A stretch of DNA of 64,000 bases from Poa pratensis (taxonomy: Eukaryota > Streptophyta > Magnoliopsida > Poales > Poaceae). Below, in pieces: positions 13,649 through 24,643 of this stretch. How positions within the stretch are numbered: position 1 is the first letter of the stretch; the number at the start of each line of letters is the position of its first letter. Made by a program: the position numbers and the translations under genes. The notes below the pieces were generated by a model that was given only the letters and a program-made list of their open reading frames with translations, had not been told where the DNA came from and made no database searches. The stretch spans positions 21,446,359 to 21,510,358 of the forward strand of contig CAMZMU010000107.1 in NCBI GenBank assembly GCA_947311845.1. The letters run 5' to 3'.

Positions 13649-14337
13649 CAGGGGCGGAGCCAGGATTTGAGCATGAGGGGGACGAACTTTTTTTCCTTCA
13701 TATATATGCTTTGCATTTGAAAGAGAGATACGTAATGTTAGTTTGGAAGTGTCTGTAGGTCCAGCAAACTTATCTTAACTATTCTGTAGTTCTGAAAAAT
13801 TGTTTGTCCTCGATGTATTAATATATATATGCTTTCACATCAATTTGTTCTCAATGTAAACTATTTTGTAGTGTCGAGAAACTTAGTATCCCATCTAAAA
13901 AAAACTTAGTCTCTATCGACCTATAAAAAATATTGGAAAAGAATTGATCTACGATTAATCCTTTGCTTCATGCAATTCCACGTTAGGAGACAAGGCATAG
14001 GTCCTAGTATGTAGTTTGTTGCGGATCTCCTAATTAGTAGTTAAACCAACTGTAATATATATTGTATAAAAAAAACTGTAATATATATAATGCATCCATT
14101 CGAGGCCCGAATGCTCAAATCCTGGCTCACGTAATGGGCTGTTGTACACCTGTTGGGCTTTGTCTCACGTAGCTGAGAGAGCTGCGCTTCTGTTTCTTTG
14201 CCTAATGGCCGAAAACTAATCGCGCTTACCTGTTCTTATACCATACCAGTACAAGTACTATATACGATTTTTGCTGAGGGGGGCAGAAGGTTAGGGGGGG
14301 TCGGACCCCTGCTAGCACCCCCCTGGATCCGCCCCTG
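13649..14337. mobile_element. hAT-type MITE, copy A only
   Basis: The 689-bp element has ends CAGGGGCGGAGCCAGG and CCTGGATCCGCCCCTG and a perfect 8-bp target-site duplication, TTGAGGAG, at 13641-13648 and 14338-14345. It interrupts the protease-like pseudogene. Copy B has no element at this site but carries five extra bases (CTCGG) relative to the predicted empty site. No transposase is encoded. Confidence 0.92.
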
Positions 14338-15011
14338 TTGAGGAGCTCGTACACCTCTCCTTGAAGGACCATGCTGATCGGCCGGGTTGTGCTCAAGTAA
14401 ACACCGCCGGTGCCGTCGCGCCGGATGTCGAGCGCTCCCGGTGGGATCTGGAGCGGCAGGTCGCCGACCAGTACGCTGGTGATATGCACGTAGTAGCGGT
14501 CGGGGTGCACAAGGTTGGTGATGAGCCGAGTGGGTCTGCCGCCTTGGCCTTGCTGCGCCTTCCCGACCCCCAGCCTGACGGCAGAAGCATATCTATCGGA
14601 GAGCACGTAGGAGAAAGTCCCGAACCTGCGTGCCAGGGTGCCTGTTCTGCCCAGGCCGAGGACGGCGACGCACATGCCGGTCCGTGTGACCGGGCTGTCG
14701 ATGTCGATGCCAGAAACAGAGAATTTCTGATTCTCGATGTCGACGATGTAGCCGACGGGGCCAGAGGGGGTATTCCCTTGGGCACTCGAGGGAGAATTCC
14801 CTCCGGCACCAGGCGTAAGAGCCTGCAGCCGCTCTTGGATGTCGTCATGGTGATCGTCCCAAAATCTGTAAGCGTCCTTCACCTTCCCGATCCGATCGTT
14901 GATTTCATTCAATTTCTTATCGAAGGAACTTGGTAATTCGCGCAACTCTGAAGCGGCGCCCTTTAATTACCACTAAGAGCGGATCAGGCCTGGCGCCCAT
15001 GGCCTTCCTCA

Positions 15012-15271
15012 GACTAGTCACAATGGGAGTAACATGAGCAGTAACATCAGTGCCACGTAGGCAAAAAATCTGATGTGGCGAGTAATTAATGAGGAGAGAG
15101 ATGGTTGTGGTAACTAGCTATATTACCATAACATCACATATTTCAAGGCAAGATGAGTGTATAACCTATTAAATATGACACTACACACATGTTACTCCCC
15201 ACTGTGGAGATAGTAACTTAGAGTAGTAATATATGCATGTTACTAGTCTAAGTTACTCCTCATTTTGAGCA
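15012..15271. mobile_element. MITE-like insertion, copy A only
   Basis: Sequence absent from copy B begins near CTAGTCACAATGGGAGTAAC and ends near GTTACTCCTCATTTTGAGCAG, which are imperfect inverted repeats of each other. Flanks look like an imperfect duplication of CCTCATCAGA of 8-10 bp. That fits a Mutator-type MITE, but the exact edges are uncertain by several bases. Confidence 0.7.
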
Positions 15272-16201
15272 GCCTCATCAGAATGAGAGAAGCCGCGACG
15301 GCGAGAACAGCGAGGAGGGGGAGGAGGCGAATGCATGACCTGATCGTCGTGGCCATCAACACCATGCCAATCGAGGCGAGGAGCTCAGGATGCTGGCGGG
15401 AATGAAACGAGATAAATGGGATGTGCTGGCGACAGTTTCTTCAAACGCCAGCCATTTTTATACTGCGTAGGAGCAAGAAAGCAGACGTGCTCGGGCTGGC
15501 GTAGTAGTGTGCACATTGTGGCACAGTTCGTTCAACGCGTATCATCCATCGGAAAAACCATAAGGATAGAATTTGATTTTTTTTTTTTTTTTTTGCTTTT
15601 GGAACGGAAAAGACATGACACCAAAGCAAAGCTTAGCTAAAACAGTGAAACAGATCAGCGGTGGGCTCATCGTGGAGGCCAAGAAGTTGCGTTGCATATG
15701 TAGGGATTTAAAAGAAAAGAAATTTCACAAATGTTATTCAGATAAAATTATTTCACAAATTTCTAAATCTGAGGTGGTGAATAGTGCAGATTTCGAATTT
15801 TTCCACATTTGTCAGAATTTGTCGTTTTCGTGTAGGGCAAACTACATAATATTTCGCCCTAAAAATTTGCATCATGTTAGGGTATGTCAGTTTCAACCGC
15901 TACGATTTTTCTAGGAGCTTTTTGAAACTTTAAAATATTAATTCAAAAAAAAAAAACAGGCTACATATAGCCCAGGCTATAAACTGACTTTTCGGGGCCA
16001 TGACTCACTTTGGCCACAACTAAGCTCCGCGCCCTGCTTTGCCGAAGAGAGTCACCGTGGCCACAAAAATCAGAGACATAAACTTAGTTTCAAAATAGTA
16101 ACTTTTGTTTTTCTAATATAAAACGGTTCTGTGTATCGTCATGATGCATAGTTTGGGGCGATGCTCCCACAAAAATCCGATGCACTGATCCAAAGAAGCC
16201 C

Positions 16202-16478
16202 TTATAATTGATGAGAGATGTGAAATGCATAGAAAGAAAGCAATCTGATGCTAGTTCCTACTAATAAAGAAAGAAACCACCCGGGCACATCAACTAATAT
16301 GGTTGAGACTGGACGATCGGTCCACAGTACGCTCATCGCTTGTCCGTGGTGGCGAACCAATGCATGCAGCATGCAAACTGCATTGCCGCTCCACGCATAC
16401 GCGGCAACCTCAGTGACGCGAAGCTTCCTGGCAGCTTCGTAATCGGCGACGGGGCCCTCGCTGGCTCGCCACATATAT
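16202..16478 (-). other. Unrecognised conserved ORF segment
   Basis: A minus-strand frame (KLRVTEVAAYAWSGNAVC and following) is open in both copies of the duplication, with little change at 47482-47750. I do not recognise a family. Two copies of a recent duplication would share an ORF by descent, so conservation here is weak evidence for coding. Confidence 0.2.
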
Positions 16479-16788
16479 AGCCTCCTTTGAATTGAAGGGT
16501 AGGAAAATCAAAGGAAAGGGAAGTGCAAAGGAATAGGAAGTCCTGACTGGCACGATCCTATGGGCAAAGGAATTTTCACCATTGCTTGTTTGATTGCAAC
16601 GAAGGAAATTTAAAATGAAGCTAGAGCTCATGCTTTTTTTTCCTGTGAAAACACACTACACCATTCCTATAGGATTTTTTCCTACGGGAAGCTATCATTT
16701 GAATCAAACGTGTACGTAAGGGAAAATTCCACAGGGTTGAAATCCTATAGAAATCCTAAGGAAATCCTCCAAATCAAAGGAGGCCATA
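16479..16788. mobile_element. MITE with GCCTCCTTTGA ends, copy A only
   Basis: Absent from copy B, where CACATAAGCGC is continuous. The left end GCCTCCTTTGAATTGAAGG and the right end CCAAATCAAAGGAGGC are inverted repeats. The interior is AT-rich with repeated ATCCTATAGG-type words. The short flanking ATA/TA direct repeat is compatible with a Harbinger/Tourist-type MITE. A related decayed copy lies near 57300-57600. Confidence 0.75.
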
Positions 16789-17128
16789 GCGCATGCAGCC
16801 AGAGCCAGTGCCGCACGGCCAGAGACCTGCAGTCAGATGATGCGGCATGCGCGTAACACGATCGGTGCAAGACTCGAGAGCGATTTGACGCTGAAAGGAA
16901 TAATTTATCGGGACAATACCGTGTTTGTTTGTTCAGGACAATTCGAGCGCGGTCACCCGTTTCAGTATCCGATCCGTTTAGAATGTTGTGGACATGCGTC
17001 CCGTCCATGTGCAACTAGATTCTACGTCCAATAGGTCCTACCACTTTAATTTAAAATAGAACTTCGCGCGAGAATCCAAAACCGCTAGTTCAACATAAAT
17101 TTAAGCCGACGATAACCTTTAACTCGTA

Positions 17129-17289
17129 CTCCCTTTGTGCATGAATATAAGACGTTTTAGCTATCCAACATGTTGTCTACACATGCATACTAATATAAGT
17201 GCACATACACGCTAAAATATGTCTATATACATCTAGATATATGTGAATGTGGACAAATACTAAAATATCTTATATTAAAAAACGGAGAG
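17129..17289. mobile_element. Stowaway-type MITE (copy A, fourth)
   Basis: CTCCCTTTGTGC at the left, ACGGAGAG at the right and TA on both sides. The copy B counterpart is 48059-48219. Internal TGTTGTCTACA and TGTCTATATACAT words match the other Stowaway copies in this window. Confidence 0.75.
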
Positions 17290-18030
17290 TATGTGGTATC
17301 TTATCGGGTCACGTTCTACATCCCAGAACGTTTTGTTTTATACGGGGCGGCCTCGTTTATGATGAACTATATATGGAGTATGTTAGATTTGCTCCTAGCA
17401 CGGGTTAGGTTCCTCTCACACTAGGAGACGTTGATAAAGGGTGGACTACAGGTTGTTTTTGAAATTTACTGTGGTGAAAGTGCAAATGTATCACTCCTTT
17501 GACTACTAGAATTTCGTACGGATCTCAAACCACAAACCAAACACGCCACAACTTACATTGTCCAGTGTCATTTTATTTTCTACTACGTAATTGCCCGTGT
17601 GTCACAACGGGGGCATACAGTTTTAAGCTAGATGGACTTCGCAAAGAGTAAAGTAAACTTAGGTTAATTTATGTAGTAAAGAACAAAAATCTTGGAAACA
17701 GTACGATTTATTTTATTGCATAAATTTGTTAAAAAGAAACAAGAATAAAAGAAAATATAAAAAATCTTCGAAAAGAACTACAGTACATGAGTTTGCTCGA
17801 CCTAGCTATGAAGTTCGCGGATATTTATCAACTCATAGTTCAGTACACGACCTATAAATATGCGACGCGTTCTCCAATTCACTGTGCAAAGGGATTGAAA
17901 TCCATAACAATCATAAGTGATAATTTACTTAGATTATCCCTTAGAAACAAACACCAAAAAAGGACCAAATTGGTAAATCCAACAACCTTTAGAAAGATAC
18001 GGGAATTTAGGGACCTGTGGGGAAAAATAT

Positions 18031-19273
18031 TGTCGTGGTATGAAACAACAGATGCCTAGGGGTAGGCTTATGTTTGGGGCCGATGGACGCTAGAGGATTC
18101 GGGGAGGGATAGCGCACTGAAGAGCGCACATAGAAGAACAGATCAACACGGGGATTTACCCTGCTTCGGGGCTCTCGTGAGAGATAAAACCCCTACTGCA
18201 GCATCTAGCCTATTCGGTGTATTCTCCTCTCATATGGCGTTGGTACAAATGCTCCTAGAGCTGTGCAAGAGTTGCATGTAAGAGGCTTGCTCTAGCTATG
18301 GGGAGAGAGCTCACGGGAGCAAGGGAGAAAGAATGAGCCCGTCCGTGGCTGCGGAGAGCAAACCCCCTGGTGCTCCTTATATAGGGAAAGCCCAGGGGAT
18401 AAGGGGTGGCCCGCAGAACACTATGCACACACTGTAGCTGAAATGACTACTGGGGTCTAATCAACACTGTGCACGCGTCACGCTGGTTGTACTCTTGTCA
18501 CCTCACAGGCACTGTAGCCATGCTGCATGTGTGTCATCATCTTTGTCTTGTTCCTGCGTGGTCAACTACCAGGTACGAGCTGGGAGCGTCCTAGTACCTG
18601 GTTGTGCTGGATGCCGGACGCCGGATGCTGGACGCTGGACATGGTCTCGGTCGAAGTAGCGGTAGCAGCCGGGTAGGTCGGATGAATAGTGTCAGGGATG
18701 AACAGTGCCAGGGGTATCTCGGATGAACAGTGCCGTTCATCTCGGATGAACAGTGCCAGGGTATCTCGGGTGAACAGTGCCGGGTATCTCGGATGAACAG
18801 TGCCGGGGCATCTCGGACGAACAGTGCCATGGTATCTCGGATGAACAGTGTCGGGGGTATCTCGGACGAACAGTGTCGGGGGCATCTCGGACGAACAGTG
18901 CCGGGTATCTCGGATGAACAGTGTCGGGGCATCTCGGATGAACAGTGCCGGGGGTGTGATCTCTGATGAACAGTGCCGGGGGGGTATCTAGGATGAACAG
19001 TGTCGGGGCATCTCGGATGGACAGTGCCGAGATATCTCGGATGAACAGTCGTCGGGCATCTCGGATGAACAGTGTCGCCAGGACATGGATATGTCGGTAA
19101 AAAAAGGCCTATTTCGGCCTAGCATACGATATTCCGCCCTGGGCACAGCCAATCTTGGTCCAGTCTGGTCTCTTTGCTTTTCTTTTATCCCGTACTCTTT
19201 TATCTCATGTTTATCTCTTTTATTAACTCAACCACCACATATCTTTGGGGTACCCGGGGTTACATCCCCGACA
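18031..19273 (-). mobile_element. Solo LTR, copy A only
   Basis: The 1243-bp block starts TGTCG, ends CGACA and is flanked by the 5-bp duplication AATAT (18026-18030 and 19274-19278). Copy B has a single AATAT at the empty site. On the minus strand it starts TGTCGGGGATGTAACC and has a TATA box (CTATATAAGG, at 18376-18385), which gives its orientation. No internal domain or second LTR is present, so it is a solo LTR left by unequal recombination. Confidence 0.92.
18683..19080. repeat. Minisatellite inside the solo LTR
   Basis: About seventeen tandem units of roughly 22-27 bp share the core GATGAACAGTGCCGGGG, followed by CATCTCG or TATCTCG. In LTR orientation the array lies about 300 bp upstream of the TATA box, within U3. 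The long ORFs across it are products of the repeat and not genes. Confidence 0.9.
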
Positions 19274-20157
19274 AATATTCTGAAGGGAAAGCGTCGAGCT
19301 GCTTCATTGCAGTCTTGTGGCCAGTTATCCATAAATCGGGTAGTCTAATTATTTTATTATTTTCTTTGATAGAATATTTGGAACTTTCGTCAGCCCAGCC
19401 AAGCAAAAACTTATTTCAGGGTGGTATACATCTAACATTGTAAATAAACAGTTTTGACTGGCATGTTATAATCTTCAGCACATGCTCGTTTTTCTTCCTA
19501 ACTACTAGCATTCCTGATATATGTTTGACTTTAGATTATAGCAAGATATTATTTCAATTATCTCAGTTTTTCTTCCAAATATACATCTGACATATGCTTT
19601 TCTTTTTAATAGCATTCCGTTTTCATATTCCTTATGCATAATTCTGAATTCATAAGTCCGCTGAGATCCGTGTTAACTTAAATTCCCTGGAGGCCACATT
19701 GGCTGAAGCAGGAGGGAGATAAAGATGTTTTAGATAACATAATTCTACTGTTGCCTATGGGAAAGCACAATACACATTTTCAAATCTGAAGTGGGTCTTG
19801 CTCAGTTGTATAATGTTTCATAGACAAAGGACAAATAAATTATTATCGCAGAAGCAATATACTATACTGCATAATAACACCAAAGGTACCAAAATGGCAA
19901 GAATAAACAAGGAAAATACACATTAACCCATTGTACAACAATAACCAATTATCATGTTGTCATTTCTTGAGTAAATAAACAAATGAATTTAGCTTATATT
20001 TGAGATCAATGGGGAGCCCTGGGATAGCTCCCCGAGACACTGTCCTCACAACAAACCTCTTGTGTTTTAGATAAATAAGTGGACCTTCCGATGCAGTTTG
20101 CACACAGCTTACAAAGCCGGTTCTGGTATTAAGTTCCCTTCTAGATACAGAAACTAC

Positions 20158-20864
20158 GATTTTTTGACAAAAAGGACCATTTCGGCCAGTGAATTGTCAA
20201 AAAGGACCACCTCCCGAACGAATTGTCAAAAAGGACCACCTACACCGTGGCTGCAGGCCCGCCAGGCGACACGTGTCACCTGCCGCCACGGGCAGAGGCC
20301 CTGCCGCCACGGGCTGAGGCGGCACGTCGAGACAGAAATCGGAACAGGTCGGGAAAGGAAAACGGAGGTGCTGGGCCCTGCCGCCACTGACCCTGCCGGC
20401 ACCCTGACGTGGCGACCTACTTTGCTTGTGCATGCATGTGTCCGAGCGGTTGATTATTGCAGCGACGCGGAGGTCTCGGCTATGGTAGAAAACGCGTCAG
20501 CTTTACTGCACCCCTCCTAGCAATCAAAAGCTTTATTGCATGCAGGCAGAGGCTGCTTTACTGCACCTCCTAGCACAAAAGAAAAGCTTTGTTGGATGCA
20601 GGCAGAGGATGGCCACGCGCAGCACCAGTACGTGAGCCAGCGTCAGCGTGCCGCCAGGGTCCGATGCGGCAGGCCCAGCACCTCCATTTCCCTTCTCTGA
20701 TTCCGGTTCTGCTCAACATGCCGCCACTGCCCGTGGCGGCAGGTGACACGTGTCGCCTGGCGGGCCCGCCGCCACGGTGCAGGTGGTCCTTTTTGACAAT
20801 TCGTTCGGGAGGCGGTCCTTTTTGACAATTCACTCGCCGAAGTGGTCCTTTTTGTCAAAAATTC
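20158..20864. mobile_element. Long inverted-repeat (hairpin) element
   Basis: Left and right ends are inverted copies starting TTTTTGACAAAAAGGACCA. Homology continues inward for about 140 bp with high identity, and more weakly for another 100 bp or so. Each arm carries three copies of GTCAAAAAGGACC. The loop contains two tandem copies of a GCTTTACTGCAC..GCAGGCAGAGG unit (about 20500-20610). Long terminal inverted repeats suggest a Mutator-type element or a foldback derivative. No clean target-site duplication is visible, because the right flank is LINE sequence and not the copy B flank. Confidence 0.75.
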
Positions 20865-22137
20865 GATGGGATGTGGTATGCCGACCCAAAGATCAAGGGG
20901 GTTTAGGTATCCATGACCTACAGGTTAAAAATACAGCCCTCCTCGGCAAATGGCTTTTCAAGCTACTTACTGAAAATGGGGTGTGGCAGACCATCCTAAA
21001 AAGAAACTATATAGGTTCAAAAGCATTGTCCCAGGTCTATTGGAAACCAGGTGACTCTCATTTTTGGGCGGGTCTAATGGCGGCAAAGAAACATTTCTTC
21101 TGCTTTGGATCATTTAATATTAAAGACGGGTCAGAGATTAGATTCTGGGAGGATAAGTGGTTAGGTAATACCACACTCCGGGAACAATATCCTGCTCTAT
21201 ACAATATTGTACGTCATAAGAGTGATACTATCGCTACAGTTTTGGAGGCATTACCTCCAAATGTGACGTTTAGAAGAGATTTAATCGGACCCAGACTGGT
21301 GGCTTGGAATGCTCTTTTAGAGCGGTTGGCTCTAGTCCAACTGTCGCCAGGCACTGACGAATTTCGATGGAATCTACATGAGAATGGTAAATTCTCAGTA
21401 GACTATACGTATAGAGCGCTTGTCAAACCAGAATTATCAGTCGATAATAATAAGAAAATATAGAAAATGAAGATACCACTGGTATCTGCGCAGAGGAGTA
21501 ATCCTTACCAAAGATAACCTTGTTAAACGCAACTGGCATGGGGATACTAAATATGTGTTATGTTATCAAGATGAAACAATAAAACACTTATTCTTCAATT
21601 GCAAGGTTGGCCGTTCTATATGGTCAGTCATCCAAGTAGCTTCTAACTTGTATCCACCACGTAGTGTTGCAAATGTTTTTGGCAACTGGCTACGGGGTAT
21701 AAATCATAAGTTTAAAATTCTTCTTAGGGTGGGGACGCTTGCCGTAATATGGTCGCTGTGGCTATGTAGAAATGACAAGATTTTCAATGATAAAAATGTT
21801 TCTCATACGCAGGTCATCTACCGGTGCACAAATTTTCTTCGTTCATGGTCGTCTCTTCAACGCGCGGAGTTTCGAGACCTGTTTATGGAGGTGCTTCACG
21901 GTTGGAGGGTACGGTGAGGAATATTTTTATCCCACATGGGTGGCAGCGTAATCTTCGGATTGGTCCCCCAGTTTCATAGGCGTCATACATGTTTACGATG
22001 AGTTTTTGTATTTCGCCTTTTTTTTCTTCCTTTAAACCTTTGCCTGTGTGCATCCTAGTTATGCAGAGGCCGGGTGTAATACTAGTTTGTATCATCGTGA
22101 TGTTTTGAGTAATAAAATACTCTTTATCGAAAAAAAA
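20865..22137 (+). mobile_element. 5'-truncated LINE (C-terminal ORF2 part)
   Basis: The frame encodes a WDVVCRPKDQGGLGIHDL motif, the conserved region after the reverse transcriptase of plant LINEs. Next come WYLRRGVILTKDNL and a zinc-finger RVT segment (LCYQDETIKHLFFNC). The frame is interrupted by a stop at about 21461 and a small deletion near 21480. The first cysteine of the expected C-x2-C pair is tyrosine. The 3' end is an A-rich tail at 22128-22138. Reverse transcriptase and endonuclease are missing. Confidence 0.88.
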
Positions 22138-22150
22138 CAGAGGAGGTACT

Positions 22151-22511
22151 GTTGTAACCGACTAGGACACCTATCCCGTAGCGGCGTAGCCAACTAGGAC
22201 TTCATCATGACCCTGCTCCCCGAGTATATAAGGGTAGCAGGGGCACCCCCTTAGACATCCGAACATATCCAGAACCACATCAGATCCCTAGGCAATCACC
22301 TGAGCCATACACCAACCTCCCGACGAAACACATCTCGTCGCACCTGAGCATAAGATAATACAGCCACATACAGGACGTAGGGTATTACCTCTTCCCGAGG
22401 GCCCGAACCTGTCTAAACTCTGTGTCTTGTTTGCTGTGTCTTGTGCTACCACCAAGCTTGTGATCCGACGACCTGCCTCATAAATAGTATTGCCGGTAAA
22501 AAACACCGACA
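22151..22511 (+). mobile_element. LTR fragment or solo LTR
   Basis: The block ends ACACCGACA at 22511 and carries a TATA-like GAGTATATAAGGG near 22220, followed by the GCAGGGGCACCCCC segment seen in cereal LTRs. The start (TGTTGTAACCGAC at 22151) is directly beside the LINE poly(A), and I see no matching target-site duplication. It may therefore be truncated. Confidence 0.55.
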
Positions 22512-22551
22512 TCTACAGGCAAGGATAAAGTGTCTTCAAGCATCATAGATA

Positions 22552-22978
22552 CTCCCTCCGTTCCTTTGAATAGGGCGTGAAAACTGTGGCTCGCCGATTA
22601 AGGAGAGTCAGACAATGAAAATCCTTTCCAAACTTACCCCTTATAAATCAGGAGATTAATTCTCTCTCCCACGGTTATTGGTCTTCTCCTTTATCTACTG
22701 CATGCAGCGCATCTTCTCTTTCCCCCGCATGCACATACACAGCCAATTGATGCGCCATAGTAACTGCTCCTCTCCGATTTTTCTGCCCATCTCACGCACG
22801 CGCAATGGAAGGCCAATAGAATCGTCCCAAATAACTCCTCCTCTCCCGTTTTTTTAGGCCGACGTTGACGGATCGAAGGGGTAGTTTTGGGAGTTAACGG
22901 ATAAACTACACCCTGCGCCTTACTTTGTGGCGAAAATTTGAAAAAAATTATACGCCCTATGCATGGGAACGGAGGGAG
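22552..22978. mobile_element. Stowaway-type element, 427 bp
   Basis: The ends CTCCCTCCGTTCC and GGAACGGAGGGAG are perfect inverted repeats with TA on each side. The interior contains inverted GGGCGT/ACGCCC words and no ORF of note. It is longer than the usual Stowaway MITE but non-coding. Confidence 0.9.
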
Positions 22979-23044
22979 TAAGTTTTAAAGTTCTACGTAG
23001 AATTTATTACAAACTTATAAAATTGTATCATGTTGGGCCGCGAC

Positions 23045-23400
23045 TAACAGCTGCAAGATCTTTCTTAGAATCATCAAGCGCGTTACGAAGGCTGATCACT
23101 TGGATCTGGACTTCGCGATTCGCTTGAAGCTCATTGCGCATGGATGAGAGCTCCTCGCGGGCTTGCTCCAGTCTTTCCGAGCAAGCGCTGCCTCGGCACG
23201 AGCACCTTTAGCTTCGCCTCGAGCCTTCTCCTCGGCTTCATGCGTCCGCTCTTGGTCCCGAGAGGCTACCCTGGCTAGAGCTGTTTTCAGCTCGGTCTTG
23301 ACGCGCTCCAGAGTCTGAGATTGCTCGACCTTTAATTTGGAGATGGTCTGCTCGAGCTCTTCAATCCGGTCATTGCGCTGAGCTTCGTCCGAGGGAAATT
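23045..23400 (-). pseudogene. Coiled-coil protein fragment, probably transposon-derived
   Basis: The minus strand reads a charged heptad-like sequence (RNDRIEELEQTISKLK, ERVKTELKTALARV, EAEEKARGEAKGARAEAA), then shifts frame into LEQAREELSSMRNELQ. Such coiled-coil blocks occur at the end of cereal retrotransposon Gag-like and CACTA proteins. No start, stop or neighbouring domain anchors it. A frameshift near 23185 shows it is not functional here. Confidence 0.5.
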
Positions 23401-24640
23401 CTTCATGAGAAATACCAGCGCTGGTCAGTTCAGTGTGATGTTATCACATAAGACCATCTCCAAGAGCGTTGGCAAAAGGAGACCCAAACGCATTTTGGGC
23501 ATTGGTCTCCACCTTTTTGCTCCAACAGGTGACCCATATGAATACCCATTTTGGGTATCCAGCCTCCAGAACACCCATTTTAAGGTTTTCTCTCTCCTCT
23601 ACATACGTTCTTGCGTTTGGGTATTCTGTTGGAGAGGATAGCAATATGGGTATCCAGATGGATATGCAAATAAAGATATGGGTATCCGATTTGGGTTATG
23701 CTGTTGAAGATGATCTAACTACAAAAGATTTCAAGTCAGAAACACCACTACGAAGGTAAAAAGAAGATACAAGTAAGTCTTACTTGCTCTCAGTGACTAA
23801 AGATGGCATTGCTGAGCTGTTCGGATGCCATAAACCTTTGCCCGAGAACCCGTTGGTTGGTCGGTGCGGCTGGCGTACTCTCTGGCACACCGGTTGCGAC
23901 GTCTTCCATGGTAGCTTTTCCCTGCTTGGCAGCTGAGATGCGGTTTCATCCTGACCACTGTACTAGTGGACCCATGCACGTGCGTGTGTCCGGAGCGCTT
24001 GAACGCCATCAAATAAAGTACTCCCTCCGTCCCAAAATAACTGTCTTAAATTTGTCAAAAAGTAGATGTATCTAGATATGAAACAAGTATAGATACATTC
24101 ACTTTTGAACAACTTTGAGACACTTATTTTGGGACGGAGGGAGTACTGTAGAAGAGAATAGCTAGCCTTTAAAGACTCATTCGGCATTCGACACTCTCCA
24201 GTCAACAGCGCTCTCGGCATTCGACGTGCAACGAGCGAATGCGCGGGGGCAGAACAAGCAGCGCTGCAAAATGAGGTAACATACTACGTACATACATCTT
24301 GTGATATTTCTAGCTCGTTAGGTTAAGCTAATAGTTGACAGCTAAACATCCATCGATGGAGTATGCTGTGATACATTTTGGCCCCAAGTCTCCCATTCAA
24401 GGCTACCCGGACACTAGTCCACTAGGGGAGTCGTCGCCACTAGCTCGCCAGGCCAACGCAGTCTTCTCCGCCGGCCCGTGGGAGCAGCCGCGACGGCAGG
24501 ATAGATCGCTGCAAAGCGGGGCTACTCCGGCGTTCCACACGGGGGATGGCTGGGGTAGCATCAGGAGAGTGACAGGGGCCTAGGCAGGAGTAGGACGGGA
24601 GTTGGGCAGGGGAAATGGACTCGGATTAGCTAGGTCTGGG
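23401..24640. other. Intergenic, MITE remnants
   Basis: Apart from a Stowaway at 24021-24143 I find no gene. Positions 23450-23720 begin with an ACCATCTCCAAGAGCG word, common at the ends of cereal MITEs, and are AT-rich without a clear partner end. Positions 24340-24640 are moderately GC-rich without a recognisable protein. Confidence 0.45.
24021..24143. mobile_element. Stowaway MITE, 123 bp
   Basis: CTCCCTCCGTCCCAAAATAA and TTATTTTGGGACGGAGGGAG are perfect 20-bp inverted ends, with TA at 24019-24020 and 24144-24145. The good preservation suggests a fairly recent insertion. Confidence 0.95.
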
Positions 24641-24643
24641 CTT

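Larger units (their letters stand above)
13331..15365 (-). pseudogene. Aspartyl-protease-like (nepenthesin/xylanase-inhibitor type) pseudogene, copy A
   Basis: The minus strand encodes a signal-peptide-like start (MATTIRSCIRLLPLLAVLAV), then a body with the A1-family landmarks VAVLGLGRTG, FSYVLSD, a YYVHITSVLVGDLPLQIP segment and a C-terminal barrel ending AVTFSA. The usual second catalytic DSGT is replaced by STTRP, so the product would not be an active protease; some such proteins act as inhibitors or receptors. The frame is shifted near 14960, before LRELPSSF, identically in copy B, so the gene was probably already broken before duplication. Copy A is further split by a hAT MITE after the VYELL codons (13649-14337) and a second MITE near the N terminus (about 15012-15271). 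The rest of the A frame is open. The family call rests on motif reading only. Confidence 0.65.
11785..20157. repeat. Segmental duplication, copy A
   Basis: From CCCTGAACTC at 11785 to GAAACTAC at 20157 this block matches 43996-50014 in the same orientation. In the stretch 19279-20157 I count about six substitutions against copy B. Copy A contains insertions that copy B lacks: a hAT MITE (13649-14337), MITE-like elements near 15012 and 16479, and a solo LTR (18031-19273). A small deletion has removed one end of a Stowaway element near 12510. At its right edge copy A stops at a hairpin transposon, whereas copy B continues into other sequence. Confidence 0.92.

Noticed and set aside
18562..18966. 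Long ORFs on both strands over the GAACAGTG repeats
   Set aside because: They are translations of a minisatellite in a solo LTR; unit length near a multiple of three keeps frames open.
18683..19080. CRISPR-like repeat array
   Set aside because: Units are directly adjacent with no unique spacers, in plant nuclear DNA inside an LTR.
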